Shown here: in pieces, positions 20,094 through 32,660 of the stretch
Layout: each line of letters starts with the position of its first letter
Position numbering within the stretch: the first letter of the stretch is position 1
NCBI RefSeq assembly: GCF_016802725.1
Contig: NC_052670.1
Location: 13,226,141-13,290,140, forward strand
Length of the DNA: 64,000 bases
Direction of reading: 5' to 3'
Source of the DNA: Solenopsis invicta
Lineage: Eukaryota > Arthropoda > Insecta > Hymenoptera > Formicidae
Program-made: the position numbers and the translations under genes
Notes under the pieces: generated by a model
Told to the model about the DNA's origin: nothing
Seen by the model: the letters and a program-made list of their open reading frames with translations, nothing else
Database searches by the model: none

Positions 20094-23000
20094 GTACTGA
20101 GTTCTAACTTGGTCTTCAGTTTTACTTATAACATCTCATAAAACATGTAAGACATTCATACATAAAATGATCTAAACATATATATCCTGATGAATATGAC
20201 AAAATGTTTTTTACTAAAAATTGACATTTTGCATATGACATTATATCAATACTATTCAGGATTTATAGATTGGACTTGAAATTGAAATGTATTGTTTATG
20301 TTTATTACTGTTCTTACTTTTTACTTTATGATTGAGTTTTTTTCTAGATAAGTTCCAATGTACACTGTCAGTACTGAAAATCTATAATTTATGTTACATA
20401 TACTATAAATTTTCAGTACTGACAGTAAATTTCAAAACATAGCCTTCGTATCAAGCAACACTTGGACTAGGAAACAAAACTAGTCTGAGATCATTAAAAA
20501 TTTTTGAAGTGCATCAGTCGTAATCTCATGATGCAGAAAACTATTGAATTGTAATAAATTCATTCATTGGTATCAAAATTATATATACATATTTAACATA
20601 TGTATAAAATTATATTTTTATACATATTACACATATTATACATATATTAATGTACATTTATAATTATTTGTATTAAAAATAATAAAATTTTATAATATTA
20701 ATAATAATACACTTTTAAATAATGATATATGTCAACAATTTTAATGATCTGTAACTAGTTTTGTCTTTAAGAACAAGTGTCATTTGTTATGAAAAAACCA
20801 CTATGAAATAAAAAGTAGATATGGCAATAGACATGAACATTGAAGCATTTCAATTTTAAACTTAGAGCTACTACAAAAACTTGCTACAAATCCTATAACA
20901 AGTTTTTGTAGTAACTTTTAATGATAGTGTTAGTATTGTTACATTATCGTTTTCTTATATACAATATCTGCACAACGACAGTATAACAATACTGTCGTTG
21001 CACAAATACTGATACTGTTGTTAAGAATTACAGAATTTCGATACTAAGCAGTACTGATCTATATGATAATCTAACAAAACAAACTGTCTATAATTAACTA
21101 TGATATTGCAGACATAAAGAAAATAGCGCATAAACATTCTATAGTGCAATATAAATCTAGTTGTAAATGACTATAAAATATTGTAAAGTGTAATTGTAAG
21201 TTTATCAATGTAAATTAACTTTAATCTCGGTTTTTTTTAGAACTAGAAAAAAAGTTAAAAGAAAATTAAATCAAAATTAAAGTTATTATTAGCCAACAGT
21301 ATTGGCTAAAAATGAATACACAATTACAATTTACAATCATAACTACGTTTACGCTATTGTAGATAAGGCGCAAGACTTAAAGATCATATGGAAAGAAATA
21401 AAAAATAGTTATTAAAAAATAGAAATAGTCAGACAGTAGGGCATTCAGCCATGCACACAGCAAAAAAGCAATTTATTAAAGGGAGAAATATATTGCAACT
21501 ACTTTTTCTAAATATATATTATGAAACTATTCAGAATTCCAATGAAATTTGTTTAATTATATCAGATTTTTATTATTTTCTTTAGAAAACGAAATACTGA
21601 TCACAATCCATTTAAAACAATTCCATAATATGCGCCCTGATCTTTATTATCAAAGCATTACTAACATTGGGCATGCGGAGTCTATTTTTCACTATGTCTA
21701 TGATTGATATAAATAAATCGAGCAACTTTAAATTTATCACAGATATTCCTTTGTTATTTATTCATTGAAACATTTCGATATTAATGATAATATTTTTTAT
21801 TTTCTTTTTTTGCAGGCATAATCTTCCACCATCCGTCCCCGAAGGCCAAGAGATACCTTCAAACATCAATCAAGGCTTTACAAACTTTGGCAAGCCACAC
21901 AACTTCATCGATAAACTAAGGCAAAATTCCCCGAGTGTTGGCAGTGGATTAAACTCCAGCATGCAAAACATGATCCCAAATCTTCAAAATCTCAATCCTA
22001 ATATGCAATCTTCGCCAAATTTAACTCACTCGGGCTCAAATGTACCAAATCTATCCTTAAATTTCCAAAACTTAAGTCCTATTGTAAATTCACAAGCTTC
22101 AGTACAAAATTCAAATACGTCGCAACTTCTTGATACCGAATTTCACAGACTAAATTCGCAAATGGCCGTGACGTCAGGACAATATAATGGCAATGTACAG
22201 GTAATTAACTTTGCAATGTCAATATTTGTTCTATTTCAAGATAAATAATATACAGGGTGTCCGGTATAATCATATCTCCTTTCGTGGCCAAATAAAGCTA
22301 GTTAAAGAGACAAAGAAGTCCTGTCATTTAAACTTCGAAATAATTAATAAAAAGATTGATCAATCAGAGCATGCGTCCATACGTTTTCGGCAATAAGAAA
22401 CATTCCAGCATTTACACGCGTTCTCAATTGATAGAAATTTGAGCTGTTGAGTGTACACTGCATGGATGTACATTGACTTAGGGAAATTAATTATTGAGAA
22501 ATTCACAAAATAATAAAGAATTTTTTTGTTCAGTTTATTTTACTTTATACAGTTTAACTTGGTTTACTTGCCAATGAGAGATGATGCAGTGATTATCGAA
22601 CACCCTATATGCATGAAGAATTTAGATTTTATTAACTTAATAACTATATAATTTGAAAACATATATTTTTATAACATCGCATTTACATTAATGTAGTAAT
22701 ATAATTTTGCTTCTTATTTATCTATTTAATTTTTATTAATTTAACAAGTTTACATATGTTAAGATTAATTCCAATTTATGCAAAAAAGAACAATAGTTAA
22801 TGTATTTGATCAAAATGCAAAAACCAAAATATTAATTTCTATTATATAGTAAGAAAGACAGAATATATTCTTAAATACAATAATTGTACAAAATACAATT
22901 GTTATTTGATTTATAGGGTTCAACTATGGAGGCATCAAGGGAACATCAAGTTGGCCAAAATGTTTTATTACACAAGCTACAGCCAAAAATTTCGCCAGTG

Positions 23001-24936
23001 GGTTCAATAGCCTCGCAACGACCTCTGAGTCAATTGAGTTCACATAATATTAATAAATATCCTCAGGCATATGTATCTGAAAATTCATCTAATCTTCAAT
23101 CGCATTTGAAGAAACCAATGGAAACTTCTCAATCAATGCATAATTTATCAAAACCAAGTTTACCATCTGGAATGTCAGGAACCAGTTCTACTCCAGATCA
23201 AAATCAAAATATGAAAAGTGCCGTCTCCTCAGGGAATTTAGCTGTTGGTGCAAGTTCAAACAATACCAATAAACAAACGGAGCAGAGACTTACACATGAA
23301 CAGTTCCGGGCTGCTTTACAAATGGTGGTATGTAAAATTGATATTACACATTTATTTATTACACAGTATATTACAATTAATCGTAACATTTTTATTTTAA
23401 AAATATTATCTTCAAAACAAGTGTCTTTATTTTTGTAAATACATTTCATAGATGAACAATTTTAATTTGATAAACAAGTTTGTATATTATTACTATTATG
23501 GATTTCAATAAAAATTAGAATAAATAAATTTTGCAATCTAAAATTTTAACTTTTATAATATAATATTTATACATTCTGTCTAAATATTTAGGTAAGCCAA
23601 GGTGATCCAAGAGAAAATTTGGAGAATTTCTTAAAAATTGGTGAAGGTAGCACGGGAACTGTATGTATAGCTACAGATAAGAGTACAAACCGTCAAGTTG
23701 CAGTTAAGAAGATGGATTTAAGGAAACAGCAAAGGCGTGAATTGCTTTTTAATGAAGTCGTTATTATGAGGGACTATCATCATCCAAATATAGTCGAAAT
23801 GTATAATAGTTTCTTGGTGGACGATGAATTATGGGTAGTTATGGAGTATCTAGAGGGAGGTGCACTAACTGATATCGTAACACATTCAAGAATGGATGAA
23901 AGTCAGATAGCTACAGTGTGTTCTCAGTGTCTTAAACCACTGGCATATTTACACTCGCAAGGTGTTATACACAGGGATATTAAGTCTGATTCAATATTAC
24001 TTACGGCGGACGGCAGAGTAAAACTGTCAGATTTTGGTTTCTGTGCTCAAGTCTCTCAAGAATTACCAAAGCGAAAGTCTCTCGTCGGAACCCCATACTG
24101 GATGAGTCCCGAAGTTATTTCAAGGTATTTTATATTATGTTTTTCTTTTTAATACAATTAATGCAAATTTTATGTTTTATTCAAGTAATTATAGAGAACA
24201 ATAAATTACGGATGCAACAAGAATGATATATAAAATATTAGAATTTTTTTTTATTTATTTTTTTAATTTTCCATAACATTTTGTATTCCTCTTTTAAGAT
24301 TTTGGAATAAGATATATTTTACATTTCTATTAATGTGTTTATTAAAGTATAATTAATACTTTAAATATTGCGATTTGTTCAGTTTTTTTGCTAAATATAA
24401 ATACATTAAAATGCCACTAAAATAATTTTTTATCTGCAATGACAGGTTGCCATACGGACCTGAAGTGGATATCTGGTCATTAGGAATAATGATCATTGAA
24501 ATGATCGACGGTGAGCCACCATTTTTCAATGAGCCACCTCTACAAGCTATGAGACGTATCAGGGATATGCCCCCACCAAAATTAAAGAATTTTCATAGAG
24601 TAAGTTTAACATTTTATTTTTTATTACATATTTTTTTGAAATTGTTTTTTAATTAGTTTTATTTATTATTTAACATTAAATTTATTATTTAGCATTAAAT
24701 ATTCGACTTATCGTATCAATATACAATTGTCTGTTCCACATTCAAAAAATGAACAATATATTTGCTTTATTCAGGTTAGTCCACGTCTTCAAGGTTTCCT
24801 TGAACGAATGCTCGTGCGTGATCCAGCGCAACGAGCTACAGCAGCTGAGTTATTACAACATCCATTCCTTAGGCAGGCTCAAAGTCCCAGTATTTTGATT
24901 CCATTAATGAGAGGCGCCAGACACACAAATTGTTGA
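19726..24936 (+). CDS. mbt: p21-activated kinase, group II (PAK4 / mushroom bodies tiny), 670 aa
   Basis: Serine/threonine kinase that binds Cdc42-type GTPases and acts on actin and adherens junctions. Coding exons: 19726-20093, 21816-22200, 22917-23327, 23592-24124, 24446-24599, 24775-24936. All are GT-AG, phases agree, and the total is 2,013 nt. The N-terminus MFTKKKKKPQISTPTNFEHR with VHTGFD is the CRIB GTPase-binding motif (about residues 11-26), followed by KTIVRG and ARSNSLR, an arrangement specific to group II PAKs. A Ser/Asn/Gln-rich linker spans about 124-380. The kinase domain starts near 398: glycine loop IGEGSTGTV, ATP lysine K427 in VAVKK, helix C E443, catalytic HRDIKSDS with D517, DFG D535, activation-loop S551 in RKSLVGTPYW, and SPEV. 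The C-terminus is HPFLRQAQSP and further residues to RHTNC. All key catalytic residues are present; the Drosophila orthologue is of similar length. Confidence 0.96.
20094..21815 (+). other. PAK intron 1 with short hairpins
   Basis: AT-rich intron of 1.7 kb. It holds three small inverted repeats: about 20360-20428 (ACTGTCAGTACTGAAAAT), about 20868-20920 (CTACTACAAAAACTTG) and about 20972-21003 (GCACAACGACAGTAT). It also has a MITE-like hairpin at 21206-21290. No exon recognised. Confidence 0.6.
21206..21290. mobile_element. MITE family M3, degraded copy
   Basis: AAATTAACTTTAATCTCGG on the left and AAATCAAAATTAAAGTTATT on the right in inverse orientation around a TTTTTTTTAGAACTAG centre. The same layout occurs at 25601-25747 and 35104-35227. 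Confidence 0.45.
21816..22200 (+). CDS. mbt: PAK coding exon 2 (linker)
   Basis: Acceptor TTTTTTTGCAG. Its first G completes the Arg codon begun in exon 1. 128 further codons of Asn/Ser/Pro-rich linker (HNLPPSVPEGQEIPSN, MIPNLQNLNPNMQSSPN). Ends GTACAG-GTAATT in phase 0. Confidence 0.92.
22251..22608. mobile_element. MITE family M2, copy 2 (in PAK intron 2)
   Basis: Left end TACAGGGTGTCCGGTATAATCA; right end in complement TATAGGGTGTTCGATAATCA. About 358 bp, non-coding, with the TTCAGTTTA stretch shared with the other copies. Confidence 0.7.
22917..23327 (+). CDS. mbt: PAK coding exon 3 (linker, start of kinase lead-in)
   Basis: 137 codons in phase 0, from GSTMEASREHQ to LTHEQFRAALQMV. HEQFRAALQ is the conserved segment just before the kinase domain in group II PAKs. 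Acceptor TTTATAG, donor GTATGT. Confidence 0.93.
23592..24124 (+). CDS. mbt: PAK coding exon 4 (kinase N-lobe to activation loop)
   Basis: Encodes VSQGDPRENLENFLKIGEGS through GTPYWMSPEVIS. Holds the glycine loop, ATP lysine, helix C glutamate, HRD and DFG motifs and the activation-loop serine. Acceptor ATTTAG, donor GTATTT, phase 2 exit. Confidence 0.96.
24446..24599 (+). CDS. mbt: PAK coding exon 5 (kinase C-lobe)
   Basis: Completes Arg, then LPYGPEVDIWSLGIMIIEMI and DGEPPFFNEPPLQAMRRI, the substrate-lobe core. Acceptor GACAG, donor GTAAGT. Confidence 0.95.
24775..24936 (+). CDS. mbt: PAK coding exon 6 (kinase C-terminus)
   Basis: Acceptor TTCAG. Encodes VSPRLQGFLERMLVRDPAQR, ATAAELLQHPFLRQA and a short tail to RHTNC and TGA. 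Matches the end of subdomain XI and the short C-terminus of group II PAKs. Confidence 0.95.
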   Translation, partial: VSPRLQGFLERMLVRDPAQRATAAELLQHPFLRQAQSPSILIPLMRGARHTNC

Positions 24937-25145
24937 CGAGGTTACACTTTCGTAAGCTAGAATGTTAGTCAAGGCAGGTATTTCATTTCCAGAATAATCC
25001 TCGACAATATCGTATTGAACTACTTATTTACTAAGGGCAGCTTTTGGCAATTTATGAGTTATTTTAGAAATTCTGCCATTTTGTCTTTTATGCAGAAGAT
25101 TTCAAAGTTTTTTGTTTTTCTTGTGTTAGATACGATCGATTGAGA
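24937..25145 (+). other. PAK 3' UTR start
   Basis: Directly follows the stop codon. No AATAAA is obvious before the MITE at 25146, so the UTR may continue into or beyond that element. The poly(A) site was not located. Confidence 0.4.
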
Positions 25146-26298
25146 GATAGTGATCTAGTTTACACCGAACACTTGATACGCATACTAACAAAAGTAGTAT
25201 ATTTGCATCATATTATTTGATACGCTCAGGTAAAACGCTCGCGGATTATTTTTGTGCGCTTCTGATAGTCTGTTCTGAATCACGAGTATCAGGCCATTTT
25301 GATAAACATATCAAAAGATCTTGCTCACTATAAACACTTGGTTCGTATTAAAAAAATCCGTTTGGGGCTTTAAACGCGTGTTTGTCCATTATTGAAAATA
25401 TTTTTGAAATCGTCGATTGCATCACAATCAGCAATTATATGAATTCCTAATTTTGACTTTTGAGTGTCAATTTTGTGTTTTTGCATTAAACAGTTGACTT
25501 TTGAGAGATGGAGATAATGACTCCAGTTCAGGAGGTTTAGGGGTGGGTGTCAAATTCACTAAGAAAAAGAAGGTTCATGTTAAATCCGTCATTTGCTGTA
25601 CTAATACCTATTTCCACCAACACAGATTAACTTTGATCTTAATTTAACTTACTTTTTATCTTTCTTTAGTTCTAAGAATTGGAAAAAGATAAAAAGTAAG
25701 TTAAACTGAGATCAAAGTTAATCTACTTTAGTGGAAATGGGCATAAGTTGGATTCATTGATTGATTGCATATGAAGTTCAGTTCAGGATCGTGTTAAAGT
25801 TAGAAGATTTATATCTCAAAAGCAGAAATGTTATGCAAAAACGGTGCGAATTGGACAGATGGTGAATTCGCGTATGCAAACGTATGCTTAACCATAAATC
25901 GTCCGACATTTACATATAACTGCACTCTAAAATCAACAAGGAATTTGTCTGGATTAAAAACCTAACCTGATCTATTTTGAGATGGATTGGTGCGGAAATA
26001 GATATAATTATATTATAAACAAGAAGAATTGGTCCACATTGAAGTGTATTTATAACTACATTAGAAAGATCGGAAGATTTATTTAAAAAATGAGAGATTC
26101 TACATAAAGAGAATAGGAAGTCTGTCTTATTTCGTCTGGAAAGGCGACGGAAGGCACTCTATCTTCCACCCCGAAATAATAATTAAAAAAAAAAGATGGA
26201 TTGGTGTATATAGGGATGTATTTCATGTATCAAATGCTTAGTCCATACCAACTTAATGCGCGGACCAACCGATTTAACAGTGTAAACTAGGTCAATGA
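25146..26298. mobile_element. MITE family M1, long copy with nested MITE
   Basis: Left end GATCTAGTTTACACCGAACA with CTTGATACGCATACTAAC, matching the 4497 copy; right end AACAGTGTAAACTAGGTCAATGA in inverse orientation. About 1.15 kb, with a separate hairpin MITE inserted at 25601-25747. No transposase recognised. Confidence 0.55.
25601..25747. mobile_element. MITE family M3, best-preserved copy
   Basis: Clear hairpin: CCTATTTCCACCAACACAGA and TTAACTTTGATCTTAATTTA pair with the right arm, which holds TAAGTTAAACTGAGATCAAA and TTTAGTGGAAATGGG. The centre is TTTAGTTCTAAGAATTGG. About 147 bp. Confidence 0.75.
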
Positions 26299-27469
26299 CA
26301 ATATTCACACGTATCAATTTGGAATATTATACAATATATTGACGCTTCAGAATTTTTGTATTCAAAAAGTATAAAGTAATTTCTGAATAACTTTCTGAAG
26401 TCAAAGACAATATGTTATTCTATTAATTATTATTTTTTCCATAACTTCAAGTTGTAATATTTGTATATAAACGAATCCTTTCGATCGTGTCTATACGTAT
26501 ATAATATATGAAATTATAAGTATAATTTTTAAAAAATGTTTAAATAATGATTCAATTGTTATTCAAATCTTACATTCCAATCAGGACTGAATTGTACATT
26601 CCAGAATATTATTTTACTATTTTGTATTATTTTAGTAATTTGACAAGTCTGCATTTATAGAAAATAATATTAAACATCATTCCTCGATTATTGGCACTGC
26701 CAATGTTCACAATAATAAGATCAAACATTACTTTAATGTTATAACAGAGAATTCTAATTTTGAAGTATTTATAAAATACAATTTCACCCAAGTGCCTTTA
26801 TAGTTAGCACTAAAACGCAACTAAACTCATTATTATAAAACACAGTCTATTAGTAGTAATGGGCTTTAAACATATTGAATCGCTTTGAATTTGATGAAAA
26901 TCTCACATTGTTTCATATATTGTTCAAATTGTAGACATTTATATTTTTATAGACATATATATTGTGGAGAAAGAGAGGGTAATATGGCACCCATTTTAAT
27001 TTTATTAAATAACTTTGTTTATAATCAATATTTTATATTGAAACTTGAACGATTATATTGTATGTTAAAATGTTATTTAACAGACTCTACAATCAAAATA
27101 ATGAAATATTTATTACTTAGGATATGATTTATAAAACTTTTACGCACTGCATGATCGGTGAAATCAAAAAAAGTGGTGATAATATGGCTATTCCAAAACT
27201 AATTTTTAAAAATTGATTTAGTTAAAAAAACACAGTATTTTGTTAGTATTCGAAATTATTTATTTTTAATTGTCCATTGTTTAGAATTTTTCTGTATTCA
27301 GAGATTTTACAAATATTATTTTACCCCCGTTTAACATTAAACAATAAACATTAAATGATATCTTTAATGTTTCTAAACACTGTCTTTTAGAGTAACAATC
27401 CATTTATCCAAGAAATATTTCAATATAAAAATTTTTCTTAAAAAATCATATTTACAAAATCTCATGTTA
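26299..27469. other. AT-rich region, nothing recognised
   Basis: Short frames only (for example 26885-27127 plus), none with family features or splice-supported extensions. Confidence 0.6.
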
Positions 27470-27785
27470 TTGTTTAACTGTGCATATCTCGAAGCGTGTA
27501 CAGCCGAATAAAAAGTTAAATAACAAAAAAACACTTGAGTGTACACAAAATCATGTGATAATACGCTCCAATTTAAAAACAATAAAGAAGTATGTGTAAT
27601 TAAGTGCTAAAATATCTGTATCTTGGAAAAATTTAGAAATGTTTAAAAGTAAAAATGCCTTATAACAATTATCAACTATTGTGTATTAGCATATTAGTGA
27701 AACTAAAAAGTGGCGAGCTACTAAATGAATAATTCCGTAACAATTGTTAGAATTCGTCACTTAATAACAGGGATAGCCATAACGT
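27470..27785. repeat. Dispersed repeat family R1, copy 2
   Basis: Diverged, same-orientation counterpart of 990-1280, including AGTTAAATAACA, TTAAGTGCTAAAAT, TTTAAAAGTAAAAATG and TTAGAATTCGTCACTTAATA. Confidence 0.55.
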
Positions 27786-27815
27786 CTACAGTAGCCGTAA
27801 TATCCTCTTCTCTAT

Positions 27816-27963
27816 ACAGGGTGATTATTAATGGTTGTACTCACTTTTTACTAGGAGCACGCATTTGTAATTTCTAATATAATAATATGTTAGAAATGCA
27901 TATCCGTCGGTAAATCATGCTCCTATGATAAAAAGTGGGTACAACCATTAATAATCAGCCGGT
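27816..27963. mobile_element. Foldback MITE, 148 bp
   Basis: ACAGGGTGATTATTAATGGT, TGTACTCACTTTTTACTAGG on the left; CCTATGATAAAAAGTGGGTA and CAACCATTAATAATCAGCC on the right in complement. The arms are about 46 bp and almost perfect. Confidence 0.82.
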
Positions 27964-30900
27964 ATATATAAAGTATGAAATATTTAATTTTTCATATACA
28001 AAAAATATAAAAATAGATCAATATATATGCACACATATATAGCAACTCTTTTATTATTTTAAAAATTAATTTTAAATATTTAAACACTTCTAAGAGAGGT
28101 CTTTAGATATTCTAAACTTTCCTTTTTAAATAATATTTAAACAATTGATTAGTTCCGGACTCTCGAAATTTAAGTACAATTAATGAGTGGAAAATAGGCT
28201 AATTTAAGATAATTCGAATGTTTATATAATCAAGTAAGTTTTCAAGAAAGAATATTGAGTGCCCATTGCTATTATATATACTTATTTGTATAAAATATTC
28301 CATCCATACAATATTTTTTTCATTATTATTTTGCTAAATTTATCAAAAGCCATATTTATAAAGTAACTTAATTTTATTTTTTTAAAGAACATTATATATT
28401 CACTCCAACTGTGAATTGTTGTAATATTACATTTTCGTTTTACTAAAAAACGGATTAACATCCGATCATATTTAGAGCTTTAAAGACTGGGATATATTTA
28501 ATTGTTACCTGAAATTAATATTGAAATAACTTGGCAACAGTATTACAAAGAATGTTCAGAAAGTAATGTAACAAATTTTTTTTTTCATTCGCAATTTATT
28601 ATTAGTAATAGTAATAGTAATAATAGTAGTATTAATAATAGTAGTAATAGTAGTAGTAGTAGTAGTATTAATACTAGTATTGTTTGTTTCCCTCAGGATT
28701 GGAAAGATTTCTGTTTCCTTAACTAACTTACTCTAATTTATAAACTAAGTTGCAAATTCATAATTAACTTGATTGTTAAATTTTGTGTTGTAAGGCAGAA
28801 TAATAATGATTCACGCAATTCAGTATATTACTGGCTTGTTTTAATGCTTACACATTATTATTAGGCCGGCAATCTATTAAATCATGAAAAAAATATGGTT
28901 TATTCTTGATATATTACGAAATGTATTGACAATACTAAAAGTCTGTAGTTCATATTTACATTAAATTAGATTACATGTTTATAATTATGTAATTTATATA
29001 GATTTTCAATAGTCACTACACATTTTGGAATGTACCATATTCTTCACTCTGAATTTTATTTCAGTATTATGTCTGCTCGTTATCAAAATATATAATACTA
29101 TTCTATTCAATAACATAATTCATGAAATTTTATGGTCTGATTTGTTACACTGCAATATTTTAATTCGTTGCTTTTAAATATTAAATCTTCCTCTTTACTC
29201 GTATTCAGCTGCCACTCGATTTCTTATATCTTACTTTTTGTAGTTAATTCTAGAATTTTTATAAATTCTTACTACTCTTATTATTTTTGTCATTTATATT
29301 CTTTCTTTTGTTTTATTACACAATCGAATATTACAACAGTATCTCTAGTGCCTTATACACATCTTCTACATATCTTATACAGTATTTTTTCTTATTCTTG
29401 TGTACATTTGTCGGTCTTGTAAAATATCAAATTTGTACGTTTGTAATAAAGTTATAATTATTATGTTGTACACACATATTAGTCATTATTTGCTTCCTTA
29501 AGATATTATTTTTTTCGAATAAAATAAAGTTGATAGAGAATAATCGCGTTGCATTACTTTCCGGGCATACTCTTTGTAACATTTACAGATAAAAATATAT
29601 CAAAAACAAGTCATGTAAGTTAAAATTGTTAAAACAAAAATGAAAAACATTGCCTTTACATTACAAATAATACAATATATTTAAATATTACACAGATGAT
29701 ATATATACAACATAGAATTTTATTCAATGATAATTTTATACTTGAAAATTTGAACTACATAGATATCTTTACATTATTTTGTAACAGATTGTCACAGTTG
29801 ATAAAATAGTATTCTCAACGAAAAATATGTGATATTTTATTACAAATGATATAGTTATATACAACATCATAATGTTCACTTTACGTCAACTAATAACGTA
29901 ATAAATATTTAAATGCTAGAAATAAAAAGTAATAAAAATACAGCGAAAGACATTAAACAAACCGATGAAAAAATCTCCAAAAATCTCTATTAATTTACAT
30001 TATACTTAATTACATTATACTGAATTAAATATACATTTTGTTGCATAACACTATCCATGAATTAATCACGCAACTAAACTGCTGCACGTAATTATTATAG
30101 ATTATCATTTAAACCAATATTATATTACATTTGAACAGGGTTACGTTATATCATTTTAAGATAAATAATCTGAATAAATGTGAAATATGATGTACGTATT
30201 CATATAAATGAAAGTATTTGCAAAAATGCTTGATTGTGAAAAAAAATTTACTATACTTTTAGATATATTATGTAAAAAAGATCCAGAATGTTGCGAGATG
30301 GCGAAGAGAAGGTGAAATCGTGATTCTTTTATAGTAATAACTTATGTACACATTTAAGATGTATATTTTTTCATCGTGTTATATTTTTTGTACAATCGAG
30401 ATTATTGCATAATTTAACTTGGAATTTGTAAAGTTTACAACTTCTATTGCAGTTTAATTTAACATGTTAGAGAATATTATTATACATATTAATATTTGTG
30501 CATCTGAATATTGAATGTATTTTCAGCCATTTAATTTCTTCGGCAACTAATTGAAATTAATTTATATGTTTATTGAAAGGAATGTGTGATATACCAAATC
30601 TATCCATAGATAACGAGAGCAGCTAAATAATGGTTAACAGCTTTTCTTTACAGATGTATGTTTAAAACAGCTTATTATCTACAATCAATATCAAACAGAT
30701 CTGTCCAACCATACTCGCCATGTACTTAACAATAGTAATTACATTAATGTTATAAGGAAGCTAGTAGAAAATTTACTACATCTCACATTATGTTATGGAT
30801 TAAAAATTATTATGTATATAATAAAAATTCGTATTTTCTGTAGCGTGGTCTGTTTAAACAAACATGTTGGCTAACTTGCAGCTATGTGTAGTATCCAAAA

Positions 30901-32379
30901 ATTGATTATTGCGTATATGCAGGATTATTTTACATATATGTTGTACATTTATTACATAATAAAGAATCTATTTACAAAAACTTACACCAACGTTAATAAG
31001 CTTTTATATTTTTAAGGCTTTTAGCAAATGTTTAGCGCATTGTATGCGCTGTAATACCTGAAATGTACTTGAAATGATAGTTGTGCAAAAAATATTTATT
31101 CATAAATATTAAAATTACAATTATATCTTAAACTATTTTTTAAACTAATATTTTTTTACATACACCTTTGATACAAATAAGGCAATATAAAAGTATCTGA
31201 TAATTAGTCACATGAAACGATTTTAAATCTTTATTTCTATTAATTAATATTAATACAAATAAAAGAAGAATATAGATAATTTATAAATAAAAATGTTTCC
31301 ATTTTGTAAATATAGTTGCCTCTTTTCTATTTTTACTTATATTGTATGTACTTGTTTCTCATATGATTAAAGTTTGTGCCTAATTACGATATTATGATTG
31401 TGAAGCATATTTTATCAACTAAATAAAATATTCTCTTTCTGTTAGGACTTACATTATAATTATTATGTATCGTTAAAAAACTATTGAAAAAAAGAAAAAC
31501 TATGACAAAAATATTGAGTAAAAGAAAAATAATGTTTTTTTACTTAAATAGCGAAGATAAGAAAGAGATACTAGAGTTAAATACTTGGAATTTAAATTAT
31601 TTTTGCAATAAAAATTAACATTAAAAAATTGGCTTCTCAGAAAGTTACGGTAAACTATTAACAACTTGAATTTTAATATCTTTATTAATGACAATTATCC
31701 AAGATACTTTTGTTTGTAAGAATCTTTTCAAAATTGATAGAAATGCTAAATAACATGACCAGAAAAATTTGAAAAGTTGATATTTTAAAAACTTAAAAAT
31801 AAAAAGTCTCCTAAATTATTTTATTGTAAATACACGCGTATCACGTTTTTCAATTAATTTTTCAAATTGATTTTACAAAATTCTAAAAAAAATTATTAGT
31901 AATCTATTCCTGTTTTCTTCTATAAGAATTTAAGAAATATTACGTCATTATTTAATAATTTCCTATTATTTATTTCTTGATACGTTTGAACAATTACTAG
32001 AAAATAATGACTCCAAAATAATAAAAAATAGATAATAAAAGAACAAATAATTTTTAATTATTTCTAGTACAACTAAATTACAGATGTAACTAAATACCGA
32101 ATGCAGAACAGAAAGGAATTTACTTTAGCACATCTTATTTTTTTCAGAAAAAACATTTTATTAAACAGTTTATCATTTATGTAAATGAAGGAATGTTGAA
32201 CTTTTTTAAATAAAAAGAAATTAACAATTTTTTTTAATTTTAATCGGTATTAATATCGAAATTATAATTCAATAATACGAAAAAAATTTCTGTATTGAAT
32301 AATTTGCTTATATTTATTTTTTTATTATGATTATGATCGTGTGCACTCTCATATACTTTCTTAGGTGAAATTTAAAGTC
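27964..32379. other. AT-rich region, nothing recognised apart from a trinucleotide repeat
   Basis: Very AT-rich. An ORF at 28502-28726 is driven by the AAT/AGT repeat; other frames are short and without features. Confidence 0.6.
28604..28680. repeat. Imperfect (AGT/AAT)n trinucleotide repeat
   Basis: Mixed AGT and AAT units over about 75 bp with a pure run of AGT near 28652-28668. Confidence 0.9.
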
Positions 32380-32660
32380 AAATCTTTGATGCAATCCAAC
32401 GTCACAAGAACGTTCTCGATTCTATTCGTGTAGTCACGTGCACTTTGCTGTTCGCCATGCGAGTCAGCACATTCTTGGCTGGAAGGCGTTCCACGACGGC
32501 TGTTGCTGATTGGTCAAACGCGACGAGCCCCTGCTTGACCGAAATGACCTTCGCGTTTCGGTCCCATTGGCGCCACTTATGAGTCTTGCGCAAATTAATC
32601 TGTGCGCAGCAATTTTATTCAATCGCGTGACCAAGTACCAATCAGGAGCGACTTTTTTTC
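32380..32660. promoter_or_regulatory. GC-richer island with three CCAAT-type sites and a CACGTG box
   Basis: In an otherwise AT-rich stretch this block contains TGATTGGTC, CCCATTGGCG and ACCAATCAGG (CCAAT or its complement), and GTCACGTGCAC. The spacing is promoter-like, but no adjoining coding exon was recognised on either strand. It might be a distal promoter, an enhancer or an old element. Confidence 0.3.

Noticed and set aside
28502..28726. Frame with an Asn/Ser repeat
   Set aside because: It is driven by the AGT/AAT trinucleotide repeat.
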